From contig AHHB01000037.1 of the NCBI GenBank assembly GCA_000242815.2, positions 186,001 through 250,000 of the forward strand: DNA of 64,000 bases, given 5' to 3'. This document shows, in pieces, positions 20,529 through 29,270 of this stretch; position 1 is the stretch's first letter, and each line of letters starts with the position of its first letter. The notes beneath the pieces are model-generated. The model did no database searches, was not told the DNA's origin, and worked only from the letters and a program-made list of their open reading frames with translations. Source of the stretch: Janthinobacterium lividum PAMC 25724 (GTDB lineage Bacteria; Pseudomonadota; Gammaproteobacteria; Burkholderiales; Burkholderiaceae_D). Made by a program: the position numbers and the translations under genes.

Positions 20529-21121
20529 TATTTCATCCCGTAATGTTCTTCGCGGATCACGCGCGGCACGTTTTCCCGCGGCTCGATCGTCACGGGCTGG
20601 TAAATCACGCGCTTTTGTTCCGGATCGTAGCGCATCTCGACATAGCCGGAGACGGGGAAATCCTTGCGGAACGGGTGGCCGATGAAACCATAATCGGTCA
20701 GCAGGCGGCGCAAGTCGTTGTGGCCTTCGAAGAGGATACCCAACAAGTCGAACGCTTCGCGCTCATACCAGTTGACGGCACGCCAAATATTCACCACGGA
20801 CGGCAGCAGCGGCATGTCGTCGTCGGGCGCGAACACGCGCACGCGCACGCGCCAGTTGTGCTTGACCGACAGCAAGTGCGAAACGGCCGCAAAACGCAGG
20901 CCGTCCCAGCTACCATCGCCATAGGTCGAGTAGTCGACGCCGCACAAATCGAGCAATTGCTCGAAATGCAGGCTCGGATCGTCGCGCAAGGTCTGCATCA
21001 CGGCCAAGTAGTCTTCGGCCTTGACGACCAAGGTGACTTCGCCCAGCGCAACAGTTGTGCTAACGCGATCGCCCAGGGCAGTGCCGAGGGCGATTTGCAA
21101 TACTTCTAAATGTGTTGTCAT
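20528..21121 (-). CDS. nuoC: NADH-quinone oxidoreductase subunit C
   Basis: 197 aa, 30-kDa-type subunit. The signature [33 protein letters not shown] is readable. NuoC and NuoD are separate here, not fused as in E. coli. Confidence 0.97.
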   Translation of the reverse strand: MTTHLEVLQIALGTALGDRVSTTVALGEVTLVVKAEDYLAVMQTLRDDPSLHFEQLLDLCGVDYSTYGDGSWDGLRFAAVSHLLSVKHNWRVRVRVFAPDDDMPLLPSVVNIWRAVNWYEREAFDLLGILFEGHNDLRRLLTDYGFIGHPFRKDFPVSGYVEMRYDPEQKRVIYQPVTIEPRENVPRVIREEHYGMK

Positions 21122-21138
21122 AATCTGGAGCGCCCCGG

Positions 21139-21615
21139 TTAGCGTGCGATCGTGCTGGTACGCTTGATCTTGTTCTGCAACTGCATGATACCGTACAGCA
21201 AGGCTTCAGCGGTCGGAGGACAGCCAGGCACATACACGTCGACGGGCACGATGCGGTCGCAACCACGCACCACAGAGTAGGAGTAATGGTAGTACCCGCC
21301 GCCATTGGCGCAGGAACCCATCGAGATGACCCAGCGTGGCTCTGCCATCTGGTCGTAGACCTTGCGCAAGGCCGGCGCCATCTTGTTGCACAGGGTGCCG
21401 GCAACGATCATGACGTCAGACTGACGCGGCGACGGACGAAACACGACGCCGAAACGGTCCATATCGTAGCGGGCTGCGCCCACATGCATCATTTCGACCG
21501 CACAGCAGGCCAAACCAAACGTCATCGGGAACATAGACCCGGTGCGCGCCCAGTTGATCAGCTTGTCTGCCGAGGTGGTGATGAAACCTTCGCTTAATAC
21601 GCCTTCAATAGCCAT
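21139..21615 (-). CDS. nuoB: NADH-quinone oxidoreductase subunit B
   Basis: 158 aa, holds cluster N2, the electron donor to quinone. The adjacent cysteines in [11 protein letters not shown], the Cys in [19 protein letters not shown] and VYVPGCPP are all present. Confidence 0.97.
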   Translation of the reverse strand: MAIEGVLSEGFITTSADKLINWARTGSMFPMTFGLACCAVEMMHVGAARYDMDRFGVVFRPSPRQSDVMIVAGTLCNKMAPALRKVYDQMAEPRWVISMGSCANGGGYYHYSYSVVRGCDRIVPVDVYVPGCPPTAEALLYGIMQLQNKIKRTSTIAR

Positions 21616-21618
21616 GGC

Positions 21619-21978
21619 TTATTCCCAATCAAGGGCACCTTTCTTCCAAATGTACCAAAATCCGACCACGAATTCAGCGATGAACACCATCATCGTGACG
21701 AAACCGGCCCAACCCAGGTCGCGCATTGCAACGCCCCATGGGAAAAAGAATGCTGTTTCCAGATCGAACAAAATAAACAGGATTGCGACCAGGTAGTAGC
21801 GCACATCGAATTTCATGCGCGCGTCTTCGAATGCTTCAAAGCCACATTCGTACGGGGAGAGTTTTGCTGCGTCAGGTTTGTTAGGACCTAACAGGCGCCC
21901 CAGGAGCTGGGGCGCGATACCGACACCAAGGCCGATAATAATGAACAGCAGGACGGGGAAGTAGTTTTCGAGGTTCAC
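21619..21978 (-). CDS. nuoA: NADH-quinone oxidoreductase subunit A
   Basis: 119 aa, three-span subunit with the conserved [21 protein letters not shown] loop (shown in part) and [11 protein letters not shown]. The family N-terminus [10 protein letters not shown] begins at a GTG (21978), which I take as the start although no strong ribosome binding site precedes it; the frame runs on upstream without an ATG near the right place. Confidence 0.93.
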   Translation of the reverse strand: MNLENYFPVLLFIIIGLGVGIAPQLLGRLLGPNKPDAAKLSPYECGFEAFEDARMKFDVRYYLVAILFILFDLETAFFFPWGVAMRDLGWAGFVTMMVFIAEFVVGFWYIWKKGALDWE

Positions 21979-22094
21979 GATTGATAAGCTTATATTGAAC
22001 GATCGGTTAAATGAGGACGCTGCGATCACTGCAGCGTATTCTAACGCACGACCCCAATCAAAGCTAAGACCAGGATCGAACGACACATCCTCGT

Positions 22095-22146
22095 AAAAAA
22101 AGCCAGCAACTTTGTACGAGCCATGGCTCGTGCGCCGTTGCTGGCT
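22095..22146 (-). terminator. Intrinsic terminator between tRNA-Leu and nuoA
   Basis: On the minus strand AGCCAGCAAC (22146-22137) pairs with GTTGCTGGCT (22110-22101) and is followed by seven T. Inside the loop is a second palindrome, ACGAGCCATGGCTCGT. It should separate tRNA-Leu from nuo; the nuo promoter would then lie in 21979-22094, where TAGAAT is a possible -10. Confidence 0.85.
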
Positions 22147-22155
22147 TCTGATTTC

Positions 22156-22240
22156 TGGTGCCGACGACGAGACTCGAACTCGTACAGCTTGCGCCACTAC
22201 CCCCTCAAGATAGCGTGTCTACCAATTTCACCACGTCGGC
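22156..22240 (-). tRNA. tRNA-Leu (anticodon GAG)
   Basis: 85 nt with encoded CCA. Acceptor strands GCCGACG and CGTCGGC pair fully; the anticodon stem CTATC/GGTAG closes the loop TTGAGGG, giving GAG; the T-arm GTTCGAGTC is standard, and there is a short variable arm as in class II tRNAs. Located between secG and nuoA, a conserved place in betaproteobacteria. Confidence 0.95.
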
Positions 22241-22252
22241 GGTAAGGCCCGT

Positions 22253-22281
22253 ATTCTACTCTGCTTTGCCGCTAAAGTTAA
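22253..22281 (-). promoter_or_regulatory. Candidate tRNA-Leu promoter
   Basis: On the minus strand: TTAACT (22281-22276), 17-bp spacer, TAGAAT (22258-22253), then a GC-rich discriminator (ACGGGCC) before the tRNA at 22240. The GC-rich discriminator suggests stringent control. Confidence 0.55.
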
Positions 22282-22297
22282 TGCACAAATGCATTAA
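22278..22297. promoter_or_regulatory. 8-4-8 inverted repeat TTAATGCA/TGCATTAA
   Basis: TTAATGCA (22278-22285) and TGCATTAA (22290-22297) are a perfect inverted repeat with CAAA between. It overlaps the -35 of the tRNA-Leu promoter, so it may be an operator or a weak hairpin behind secG. Confidence 0.4.
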
Positions 22298-22413
22298 AAC
22301 ACAGATAAAAACGATAAATTTTTACATCTTCCAGCGCGTCACGACTTTTTCCTGCCGCGCTGCTAAAACATTGAGCAATTATCTGCCCGTAATGAGAATT
22401 ACTCTCGACGAGG

Positions 22414-22468
22414 TATCGAGATACTACGTAGCAACTACGCAGTTACTACGCAGTTACTATCCAATTAC
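22414..22468. repeat. Five tandem 11-bp units at the secG stop
   Basis: Five consecutive 11-mers, each starting TA and ending AC: TATCGAGATAC, TACGTAGCAAC, TACGCAGTTAC (twice, identical) and TATCCAATTAC. The last unit covers the secG stop codon. The 11-bp period equals about one helical turn. Confidence 0.8.
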
Positions 22469-22866
22469 TTCGGAATCGCGCCTGCCGGCGTGCTGGCAAC
22501 CGGGGCTGCCGCTGCTGGAGCGCTGGCCGCCGGCGCTGCAGGCAGCGTCGTCGGGATGGCACCGGCGCCGGTGACTGGCACTGGCTTGACGACTTTATCC
22601 ATCACGCCGCCACCGACCGTGGTGGCGCGCTGATTGGCCATCAGCGACAGGGCCAGCGTGGCGCCGAAGAAAATCGCGGCAGCGACACCGGTCGATTTCG
22701 ACATAAAGTTCGATGAACCCGTCGCACCGAACAGGCTGCCCGAGGCGCCCGAACCGAAGGCAGCACCCATGTCGGCACCCTTGCCGTGCTGCAGCAACAC
22801 CAGCGCGATAATCGACAATGCGGAAATAACCTGTACTACCACTACCAGATTGAACATCATGTTCAT
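22465..22866 (-). CDS. secG: Preprotein translocase subunit SecG
   Basis: 133 aa. Two membrane spans (about 4-22 and 55-73) flank the conserved GKGADMGAAFGSGASGSLFG, which identifies SecG of the SecYEG channel. The tail after residue 85 is Ala/Pro/Val-rich and longer than the E. coli protein, as in other betaproteobacteria. Lies 28 bp after tpiA. Confidence 0.95.
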   Translation of the reverse strand: MNMMFNLVVVVQVISALSIIALVLLQHGKGADMGAAFGSGASGSLFGATGSSNFMSKSTGVAAAIFFGATLALSLMANQRATTVGGGVMDKVVKPVPVTGAGAIPTTLPAAPAASAPAAAAPVASTPAGAIPK

Positions 22867-22894
22867 TGCAATTCCATTCTTAGTTTAAATTAAT

Positions 22895-23644
22895 TCAATC
22901 AACGGCGTGAATAATTGCCAGGAAATCCGCCGCCTTCAATGCTGCCCCACCGATCAGACCGCCATCAATATCCGGCATTGCCATCAATTCTTTCGCGTTC
23001 TCCGGCTTCATGCTGCCGCCGTACAAGATCTGCACGCCGGCCGCCGCTACCGCATTCTTTACCGCCAACTGGCCGCGCAACACCTGATGCACGTCCTGCG
23101 CCATTTGCGGCGTGGCCGTCTTGCCAGTACCAATGGCCCACACCGGCTCATACGCCAGCACCAGTTTCGCCACGTCGGCGACGGAAATGGCCGCCAGCAC
23201 GGCGCCCAATTGCTGCGCCACGACGGCGTCGGTCTGGCCCGCTTCGCGCTGCACCAGGGTCTCGCCGATGCAAACGATAGGCGTGATGCCTGCCGCCAGC
23301 GCGGCTAGCGTCTTGGCCGCCACCTGCGCATCGCTCTCGCCATGGTAGGCACGACGCTCGGAATGCCCGATCACCACATAACCGCAAGCAAAATCTTGCA
23401 GCATGGCGGCCGAGATTTCTCCCGTGTATGCACCACTGGCATGCGCAGATACATCCTGCGCGCCCCAGCCAAGCGCCGAGCCTGCCAATTGCGCCTGGCA
23501 CTGCGCCAGATACGGCGCAGGCACGCAGACGGCGCTGGCGGCGCCAGAGGCAGCCAGACCAGCAACTATTTCAGACAATAACACCGCGTTCGAGGTGCGA
23601 CTGCCGTTCATTTTCCAATTTCCGACGACGAGTTTGCGACGCAT
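22895..23644 (-). CDS. tpiA: Triosephosphate isomerase
   Basis: 249 aa, interconverts dihydroxyacetone phosphate and glyceraldehyde 3-phosphate. Catalytic Lys11 (GNWKMNG), His94 (VIGHSERR), Glu166 ([12 protein letters not shown]) and the phosphate loop [11 protein letters not shown] are present. Cotranscribed with secG. Confidence 0.97.
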   Translation of the reverse strand: MRRKLVVGNWKMNGSRTSNAVLLSEIVAGLAASGAASAVCVPAPYLAQCQAQLAGSALGWGAQDVSAHASGAYTGEISAAMLQDFACGYVVIGHSERRAYHGESDAQVAAKTLAALAAGITPIVCIGETLVQREAGQTDAVVAQQLGAVLAAISVADVAKLVLAYEPVWAIGTGKTATPQMAQDVHQVLRGQLAVKNAVAAAGVQILYGGSMKPENAKELMAMPDIDGGLIGGAALKAADFLAIIHAVD

Positions 23645-23716
23645 AGTAGCCTAAATTCTAATAACCCGTCATTCTAACTCCGGCACCGAGGCCGGTCAAA
23701 CAGGCAGTGCCACGTT

Positions 23717-24697
23717 TCAGGCAACTTGCAGCATGATCTTGCCCACGTGCGTGCTCGATTCCATCAAGGCATGCGCTTCGCCGGCTTTTTCGAGTGGGAA
23801 AGTTTGATAGATCACCGGTTTGATCTTGCCCGCCTCGATCAGCGGCCAGACAGTCGTGCGCAGGTGCTTCGCGATGGCAGCCTTGAAGGCCACGGAACGG
23901 GGGCGCAAGGTCGAACCGCTGATACTGAGGCGGCGGCGCAGCACTTGCCCCAGGTCGAGAGTGGCCTTGCTGCCGCCCTGCACGGCAATCAGGCCGATGC
24001 GACCATCGTCGGCAAGACAATCGATTTCGCGCGGCAAGTAATCGCCTCCCACCATGTCGAGGATGACATCCACACCACGGCCTGCCGTCAGTTGCTTGAC
24101 GATGGCAACGAAATCTTCCGTGCGGTAATTGATGCCCCGTTCGGCGCCCAGCGCCTCGCAGGCGCGCGCCTTTTCATCGCTGCCGGCCGTGGCGAACACG
24201 CGGTGACCGAGCGCGGCCGCCAATTGAATTGCCGCCACGCCGATGCCGGACGTGCCGCCCTGCACCAGCAAGGTTTCACCCTCGGCCAGCGCACAGCGGT
24301 CGAAGACATTGCTCCAGACGGTAAAGAAGTTTTCCGGCAGGGACGCGCCTTCGAGCGCCGTCAAGCCGTGCGGCAAGGGCAGGCATTGCCCGCTTGGGGC
24401 GGCACAGTATTCGGCATAGCCGCCACCCTGCACCAGGGCGCAGACCAGGTCGCCCTTCTGCCATCCGGTATTGGCAAAATCGCCATCGACGACTTCACCG
24501 GCCACTTCCAGGCCCGGCAAGTCGGATGCGCCGGCCGGCGGCGCATATTTCCCCAGGCGCTGCAACACGTCGGGACGGTTAATGCCGGCCGCGTGCACCT
24601 TAATGAGCAGCTCGCCCGCTTTAAATTGCGGCATGGGACGTTGCGTGATCTGCAAAACGTCGGCGGGACCTGGCTGGCTGATGGCAACTGCGCGCAT
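23717..24697 (-). CDS. NAD(P)H-quinone oxidoreductase, MDR superfamily (PIG3 type)
   Basis: 326 aa zinc-free medium-chain reductase. Marks are the N-terminal GROES-like domain (AGINRPDVLQRLGKY), the nucleotide-binding GGTSGIGVAAIQLA and the C-terminal HALMESSTHVGKIML, close to the TP53I3/PIG3 quinone oxidoreductase group. Upstream of tpiA on the same strand with a 72-bp gap. Confidence 0.9.
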   Translation of the reverse strand: MRAVAISQPGPADVLQITQRPMPQFKAGELLIKVHAAGINRPDVLQRLGKYAPPAGASDLPGLEVAGEVVDGDFANTGWQKGDLVCALVQGGGYAEYCAAPSGQCLPLPHGLTALEGASLPENFFTVWSNVFDRCALAEGETLLVQGGTSGIGVAAIQLAAALGHRVFATAGSDEKARACEALGAERGINYRTEDFVAIVKQLTAGRGVDVILDMVGGDYLPREIDCLADDGRIGLIAVQGGSKATLDLGQVLRRRLSISGSTLRPRSVAFKAAIAKHLRTTVWPLIEAGKIKPVIYQTFPLEKAGEAHALMESSTHVGKIMLQVA

Positions 24698-24791
24698 GGG
24701 GCGACTCTCTCAAGGAAAAACGCCGATTGTACGCCAAGCCACCAACCGTTGCAGCCACCTCTTGCGGCCACCACTTGCGGCAGGCTGCGCG

Positions 24792-25400
24792 TCAGCCGGC
24801 ACCCGTCTTCGACTGGCGCGGCAAGGGCGTGCCCGGCTTCCACTGCGCCGACAGGGCCTGACCTTCCTCGACTTGCTCATGCGTCATCTTGCGCAACACG
24901 GCGGCGCGCTGGTCGGCCGCATTGGCGTTGCCATTTGCCGCTGCCAGGTTCCACAACATGTAGGCGATGACGTTGTCCTGCTGCACGCCACCGATGTGGT
25001 AGCGATACATCAGTCCCAGCACCTGCTGCGCCTGCGCATGATTTTGTTCGGCCGCCTTGCGGAACCAGCTGACGGCCTGATTATGGTCTTGCAGTACGGC
25101 GTTACCCGTGTAATACATGGCGCCCACCACATACTGGGCATCGGCCTTGCCCTGCTCGGCCGCCTTGCGGTGCCAAAACATGGCTTGCCTGTAATCCTGC
25201 GGCAAGCCGCGCCCCATGTAATACATCAAACCCAGCAAATGCTGCGCGTCGGCATTGCCAATCTTCGCAAGGGGTACTATTTCCTTGTGGGCCAGCGCGT
25301 AATTCTTGTTGTTGTAGGCGCTGGCGCCTTCGACGAAGCCGGCCCGCGCGGGTAGCTGTATCGTCAACAGCATGAGTAATGTAATGATCAGTTTTTTCAT
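24792..25400 (-). CDS. Exported Sel1-like repeat protein
   Basis: 202 aa. Signal peptide at 1-20 (ends ARA). About three Sel1 repeats of 36 residues (NADAQHLLGLMYYMGRG, KADAQYVVGAMYYTGN, HAQAQQVLGLMYRYHIGG), a helical scaffold for protein contacts in the periplasm. No partner is evident nearby. Confidence 0.88.
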   Translation of the reverse strand: MKKLIITLLMLLTIQLPARAGFVEGASAYNNKNYALAHKEIVPLAKIGNADAQHLLGLMYYMGRGLPQDYRQAMFWHRKAAEQGKADAQYVVGAMYYTGNAVLQDHNQAVSWFRKAAEQNHAQAQQVLGLMYRYHIGGVQQDNVIAYMLWNLAAANGNANAADQRAAVLRKMTHEQVEEGQALSAQWKPGTPLPRQSKTGAG

Positions 25401-25477
25401 CGGAATGGGATGTGGTCTGACTACTTATTCTTTTCCTGCGAATTTTTCCTACCTATAACACCTGCGGCAGGATGCTT

Positions 25478-26239
25478 TTATTTCCAGCTGACTTTACCCA
25501 AGCCATCGACGCTGACATCGCGGTTGGCTGGCTTGCCGTACACCACCACCGAACCGAGTCCGCTCAAGCTCAGCTTGGCATGCGTATGGGCATGCACCGT
25601 GGCATTGCCGAGGCCGCTCAATTCGAGGTTGACGGCGTCCGCTTCGAACTGCTGCGCATTCAGACTACCCAGTCCGCCCAGGCTGGCCTTCAGGAGGCGC
25701 CCGCGCCCCCCCAACACCACCGAGCCCGCACCCTGCAAATCCAGCTCGGCCCGCTCATTATTACCAACCCAGAGCTGCATGCTGCCCACGCCGCCCAGGC
25801 TGGCATCGAGCTTGCGGTAGTCGCCCACCAGCTTGATGCTGCCCGCCCCTTCCAGCGACAGCGTTAGCTCCTCGCCCTTGAAACCGCTGATGTCGGTGCT
25901 GCCAAAGCCTTCCGAGCTCAGTTCGCGCAAGTTCGGCAGGACCAGTTCGGCGCGTATCGCTGCGGGCGATATCTTGAAGCCACGCACTGCCGTCTCGATG
26001 TGCAGGGTATCGCCACTTTGCACCGTGCTGACATCGGCGATGTAGCGCTTGTCGGCCGTGATGCTCAGCGAAGGCACGTTACCTTGGCGTATGCGCACTT
26101 CCATCACGCCATCGAGCTTGACGCGCACCACGCGGGCGTCGATGTTGCGCATTTCCAGCAAACGCGTCTCGGCGACCGCGCCGCGGACCAGGCCCAGTGT
26201 GGCCAGGAACAGCAGTGCCAATTGCAATGTCTTTTTCAT
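25478..26239 (-). CDS. Exported head-GIN domain (DUF2807) protein
   Basis: 253 aa. Signal peptide at 1-24 (GAVAE). The rest is a right-handed beta-helix-like run of short repeats (LSLEGAGSIKLVGD, LDLQGAGSVVLGG, LELSGLGNATVHAH, LSLSGLGSVVVYG) ending at VDGLGKVSWK, typical of DUF2807 putative auto-transporter adhesin heads. Surface or periplasmic role unknown. Confidence 0.88.
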   Translation of the reverse strand: MKKTLQLALLFLATLGLVRGAVAETRLLEMRNIDARVVRVKLDGVMEVRIRQGNVPSLSITADKRYIADVSTVQSGDTLHIETAVRGFKISPAAIRAELVLPNLRELSSEGFGSTDISGFKGEELTLSLEGAGSIKLVGDYRKLDASLGGVGSMQLWVGNNERAELDLQGAGSVVLGGRGRLLKASLGGLGSLNAQQFEADAVNLELSGLGNATVHAHTHAKLSLSGLGSVVVYGKPANRDVSVDGLGKVSWK

Positions 26240-26452
26240 CTAGTGCATCCTCGGTATCTTGTTTTTATCTGTCTGGCCGCCAGCCAGGGGCGCCCGCCTT
26301 GCTCGCGCAGCAGCACTGTAGCAGCGCCAAAAATTGCTGACAATGATTTGACGCCGCATAGTATCGTCGCCCACAGCAGCGGGGCCCGGCATCGCGCCAG
26401 GCCAGGCAAGCAGAATTGCGCGCAGGCACAGAGCGCATCGGTGAGCGCGACC

Positions 26453-26473
26453 TGCAACGTGCAACGTGCAACA
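26453..26473. repeat. Three tandem 7-mers TGCAACG
   Basis: TGCAACG, TGCAACG, TGCAACA back to back in the spacer between the DUF2807 gene and the small exported protein. No function assigned. Confidence 0.6.
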
Positions 26474-26489
26474 GAGGTTGCTCGCGGCC

Positions 26490-26699
26490 TTATGCGAAAC
26501 GTGATTTTTCTGCGGCGCTCAGACGCTTGGCCTTGACCAAGACCACCGGCATGCTGGCCTTGCCATGCACTGCGGGCACGCTGGCCGTCGAGCTTGCCAC
26601 TTGCAGGGCGGGAGCGGCCGGGGCGATGGCGTAGCAGCTGATGCTGAGCACGATGGCGGCGGCAACGGCAATGATTTCCATGTTTTTAGCGACGTTCAT
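26490..26699 (-). CDS. Small exported or single-span hypothetical protein
   Basis: 69 aa. Start at 26699 is supported by GAGGAGA; the longer frame upstream lacks a binding site. A hydrophobic segment at about 8-30 is a signal peptide or anchor, followed by an Ala/Val/Pro-rich stretch and a basic end (KAKRLSAAEKSRFA). Not recognised. Confidence 0.65.
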   Translation of the reverse strand: MNVAKNMEIIAVAAAIVLSISCYAIAPAAPALQVASSTASVPAVHGKASMPVVLVKAKRLSAAEKSRFA

Positions 26700-26887
26700 G
26701 ATGTTCTCCTCGGGTGTCTGGCAGTGGGCTTGCGGTATGGTGTCACTATAGCCATACCGCCCCCGGCCTACACGCCGATTGCGACGAACTGCACTTTTGG
26801 CAGGCTGGCCTGACAAAAACGCGGATGAACGTGGCGCATCAACATTGCCTATCCACGTCGCCGATCAGCATCACAACTGCGGCGCGC

Positions 26888-28852
26888 TTAAAACTCTTCC
26901 CACTCGTCGGCGCCGGACTTGGCCGCCTTGAGCGGCTTGGCCGGCGACATCGGCTTGACCGGCGACAGAGCACGGGCCGGCGCGCGCGGAGCCGGCGCTG
27001 CCGGCCTGGCCTTGGGGCGCTTCACGGGCGCGGACGCCGCAGCAACACCCGCATCGCCCAGGCGGAACATGCCGACGGCCTGCGCCAGGTCCACCGCCTG
27101 CTCCTGCAGGCTTTCTGCTGCCGCGGCCGCCTGTTCGACCAGCGCGGCGTTTTGCTGCGTCATGGTATCCATGTGGGTCACTGCCGTATTGATCTCGCCA
27201 ATGCCGGCACTCTGCTCGCGGCTGGCCACCGTGATCTCGCTCATGATGGTCGTCAATTGCTGTACCGAAGCGACCACCTGATCCATGGTCTGGCCCGCTT
27301 CATCGACAAGGCGGCCGCCAGCGTCCACCTTCTCCACCGAATCGCCGATCAATTCCTTGATTTCCCTGGCCGCCTGGCTGGAGCGCTGCGCCAAGTTGCG
27401 CACTTCTGACGCCACCACGGCAAAGCCCCTGCCCTGCTCGCCCGCCCGCGCCGCCTCGACGGCAGCGTTCAGCGCCAGGATATTGGTCTGGAAAGCAATA
27501 CTGTCGATCACGCCGATAATATCGACGATCTTGCGCGAACTTTCCTGGATGCCGGACATGGTACCGACCACCTGCAGCATCACGTGGCCGCCCTTGGCCG
27601 CCACTTCCGAAGCGGACACGGCCAGCTCGTTGGCGGTGTGCGCGTTTTCCGCATTCTGCCTGACCGTCGATGTCAACTCATCCATCGAACTGGCTGTTTC
27701 TTCCAGCGCACCGGCCTGCGCTTCCGTGCGCGAAGACAGGTCGGCGTTGCCGGCGGCGATATCGGCCGACTCGCTGCGCACCATGGCGCTGATGTTGCGG
27801 ATCTGCAGCAGCACAGTGGAGATCTTTTCAACGAATAAATTGAAGGCCTTGGCGATCTGCGCCAGTTCATCGGCGCCTTGCGCATCGAGGCGGCTGGTCA
27901 GGTCGCCGTCGCCGGTGGCGATCGCTTCCATCGCATCGCGCACCAGGACCAGGCGGCGCAGGGCGCGCGCCACCAGCGCGCTCAATACGGCGGCGGCCAG
28001 GGCCAGCACCAGCAAGGCCGTCAAGACCGAGGAGCGCAGCATGGAACTGAGCGCTTGCGTCGCTTCTGCGCGGTCGAGCACGGTCGCGAGCAGCCAGTCG
28101 CTGCCCGGCACCTTGCTCACGTGCAATATGCCATCGCGCTCGCCAATGCGAATGACGCCGCCATCGCCGCTCTTTTCAATATCGCCCAGCACCTGCGCGC
28201 TCAGGCCCGGCGCCAGCTCGGCCAAGGGCTTCAAGATCAGCTTGCCGTCCGGGTGGGCGATGATCTTGCCGCCGCCATCGACGAGGAAGGCGTAGCTGGA
28301 CGCGGTTGGCTTGATCGAGGCCACATTTTGCAGCACGGCATCCATCATCACGTCAGCCGCCATCACCCCCGTCACGCTCCCCTTGCCGCCCAGCGGCTCG
28401 GCAAACGTCACCACCAGCTTGCCCGTGCTGGCGCCGATATACGGCGCCGTGATGATGGGACCGCCCGATTCGGATGCCTTCTTGTACCAGGGCCGCGCCG
28501 TGGGATCGTAGTCGGCGGCGCGCTTGCGCTCCTGTGAAAAGACCGCGTGTTTATCGGCATAGCCGATATACGCCATGTCAAACGTGCCCGCCTGCTCGGC
28601 CGCCTTCAAGGCCGGCAGCGGATCGGCCGCCGTGGCGGCCTGCTTGAGCGAAGCCACGGTGGCTTGCTTGGAGCGCAACCATTCGGCGATGGCCGCCGCA
28701 TGGCTGTGCGACAGCTGCAGCATCTGCGTGTCGAGCGCGGCCAAGGTGCTTGAGCGCGTGGTGTAGAAATTGGCGATGGCAACGGCCAGCATGGCCAGCA
28801 CGACGATGGAAACGGCGATGGCGATCAACCGTACCTTAAGGGAGGACAACAT
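26888..28852 (-). CDS. Methyl-accepting chemotaxis protein with dCache sensor
   Basis: 654 aa chemoreceptor. Span 1 at about 7-28; periplasmic dCache-type domain with [16 protein letters not shown] and [12 protein letters not shown]; span 2 at about 275-300; HAMP; then a long coiled-coil signalling domain whose tip contains [20 protein letters not shown]. The C-terminus DEWEEF resembles the NWETF-type tether for CheR/CheB. TARPWYKK suggests a small-ligand (amino-acid-like) sensor. Start at 28852 chosen so that the first span is N-terminal. Confidence 0.93.
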   Translation of the reverse strand: MLSSLKVRLIAIAVSIVVLAMLAVAIANFYTTRSSTLAALDTQMLQLSHSHAAAIAEWLRSKQATVASLKQAATAADPLPALKAAEQAGTFDMAYIGYADKHAVFSQERKRAADYDPTARPWYKKASESGGPIITAPYIGASTGKLVVTFAEPLGGKGSVTGVMAADVMMDAVLQNVASIKPTASSYAFLVDGGGKIIAHPDGKLILKPLAELAPGLSAQVLGDIEKSGDGGVIRIGERDGILHVSKVPGSDWLLATVLDRAEATQALSSMLRSSVLTALLVLALAAAVLSALVARALRRLVLVRDAMEAIATGDGDLTSRLDAQGADELAQIAKAFNLFVEKISTVLLQIRNISAMVRSESADIAAGNADLSSRTEAQAGALEETASSMDELTSTVRQNAENAHTANELAVSASEVAAKGGHVMLQVVGTMSGIQESSRKIVDIIGVIDSIAFQTNILALNAAVEAARAGEQGRGFAVVASEVRNLAQRSSQAAREIKELIGDSVEKVDAGGRLVDEAGQTMDQVVASVQQLTTIMSEITVASREQSAGIGEINTAVTHMDTMTQQNAALVEQAAAAAESLQEQAVDLAQAVGMFRLGDAGVAAASAPVKRPKARPAAPAPRAPARALSPVKPMSPAKPLKAAKSGADEWEEF

Positions 28853-29193
28853 GGGGCATCCAATAGAAAAGGGGAATCGGGAAAGCATTTCCATCCTCAG
28901 GGAATACGATTTTATCGTCAAGCAATACCGACAGTCGATTACTCATAAACAACAATTGATACCGGATATAGACTGCATCTGACCGCGCAGCTTGCGCCAG
29001 GCAGCGCTGCCGGCGTGGGCGCATTGTCCAGCGGCACCAGAACACCGGACGCGACAACATGCAGCAAGGCGACGGCCAGCGCGCATCGTGGGCGCCTGCT
29101 GCATCTGCAAGTAAGAAAACGGGGCCTTGCGGCTGGTATCAAGATCGATGCACGAGTCGTGCACACATCTTCGATGGCGCACCAACAAAACGC
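28853..29193. other. Intergenic region upstream of the chemoreceptor, no gene seen
   Basis: About 340 bp between the chemoreceptor and the pnp terminator. It should hold the chemoreceptor promoter. I looked for a flagellar sigma-28 site (TAAA-N15-GCCGATAA) and did not find a convincing one. Confidence 0.4.
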
Positions 29194-29228
29194 AAAAAAC
29201 CGCCAGGGCTTGCGCGCTGGCGGCTTTT
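29194..29228 (-). terminator. Intrinsic terminator after pnp
   Basis: CCGCCAG (29200-29206) pairs with CTGGCGG (29217-29223); on the minus strand the stem is followed by six T. Confidence 0.85.
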
Positions 29229-29270
29229 GAGACTGCGGCCAAAGCCGCGGTCTGGCGAACTGAAACGAAC

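Noticed and set aside
22414-22468. CRISPR-like array
   Set aside because: Units are 11 bp with no spacers; no cas gene in the window.
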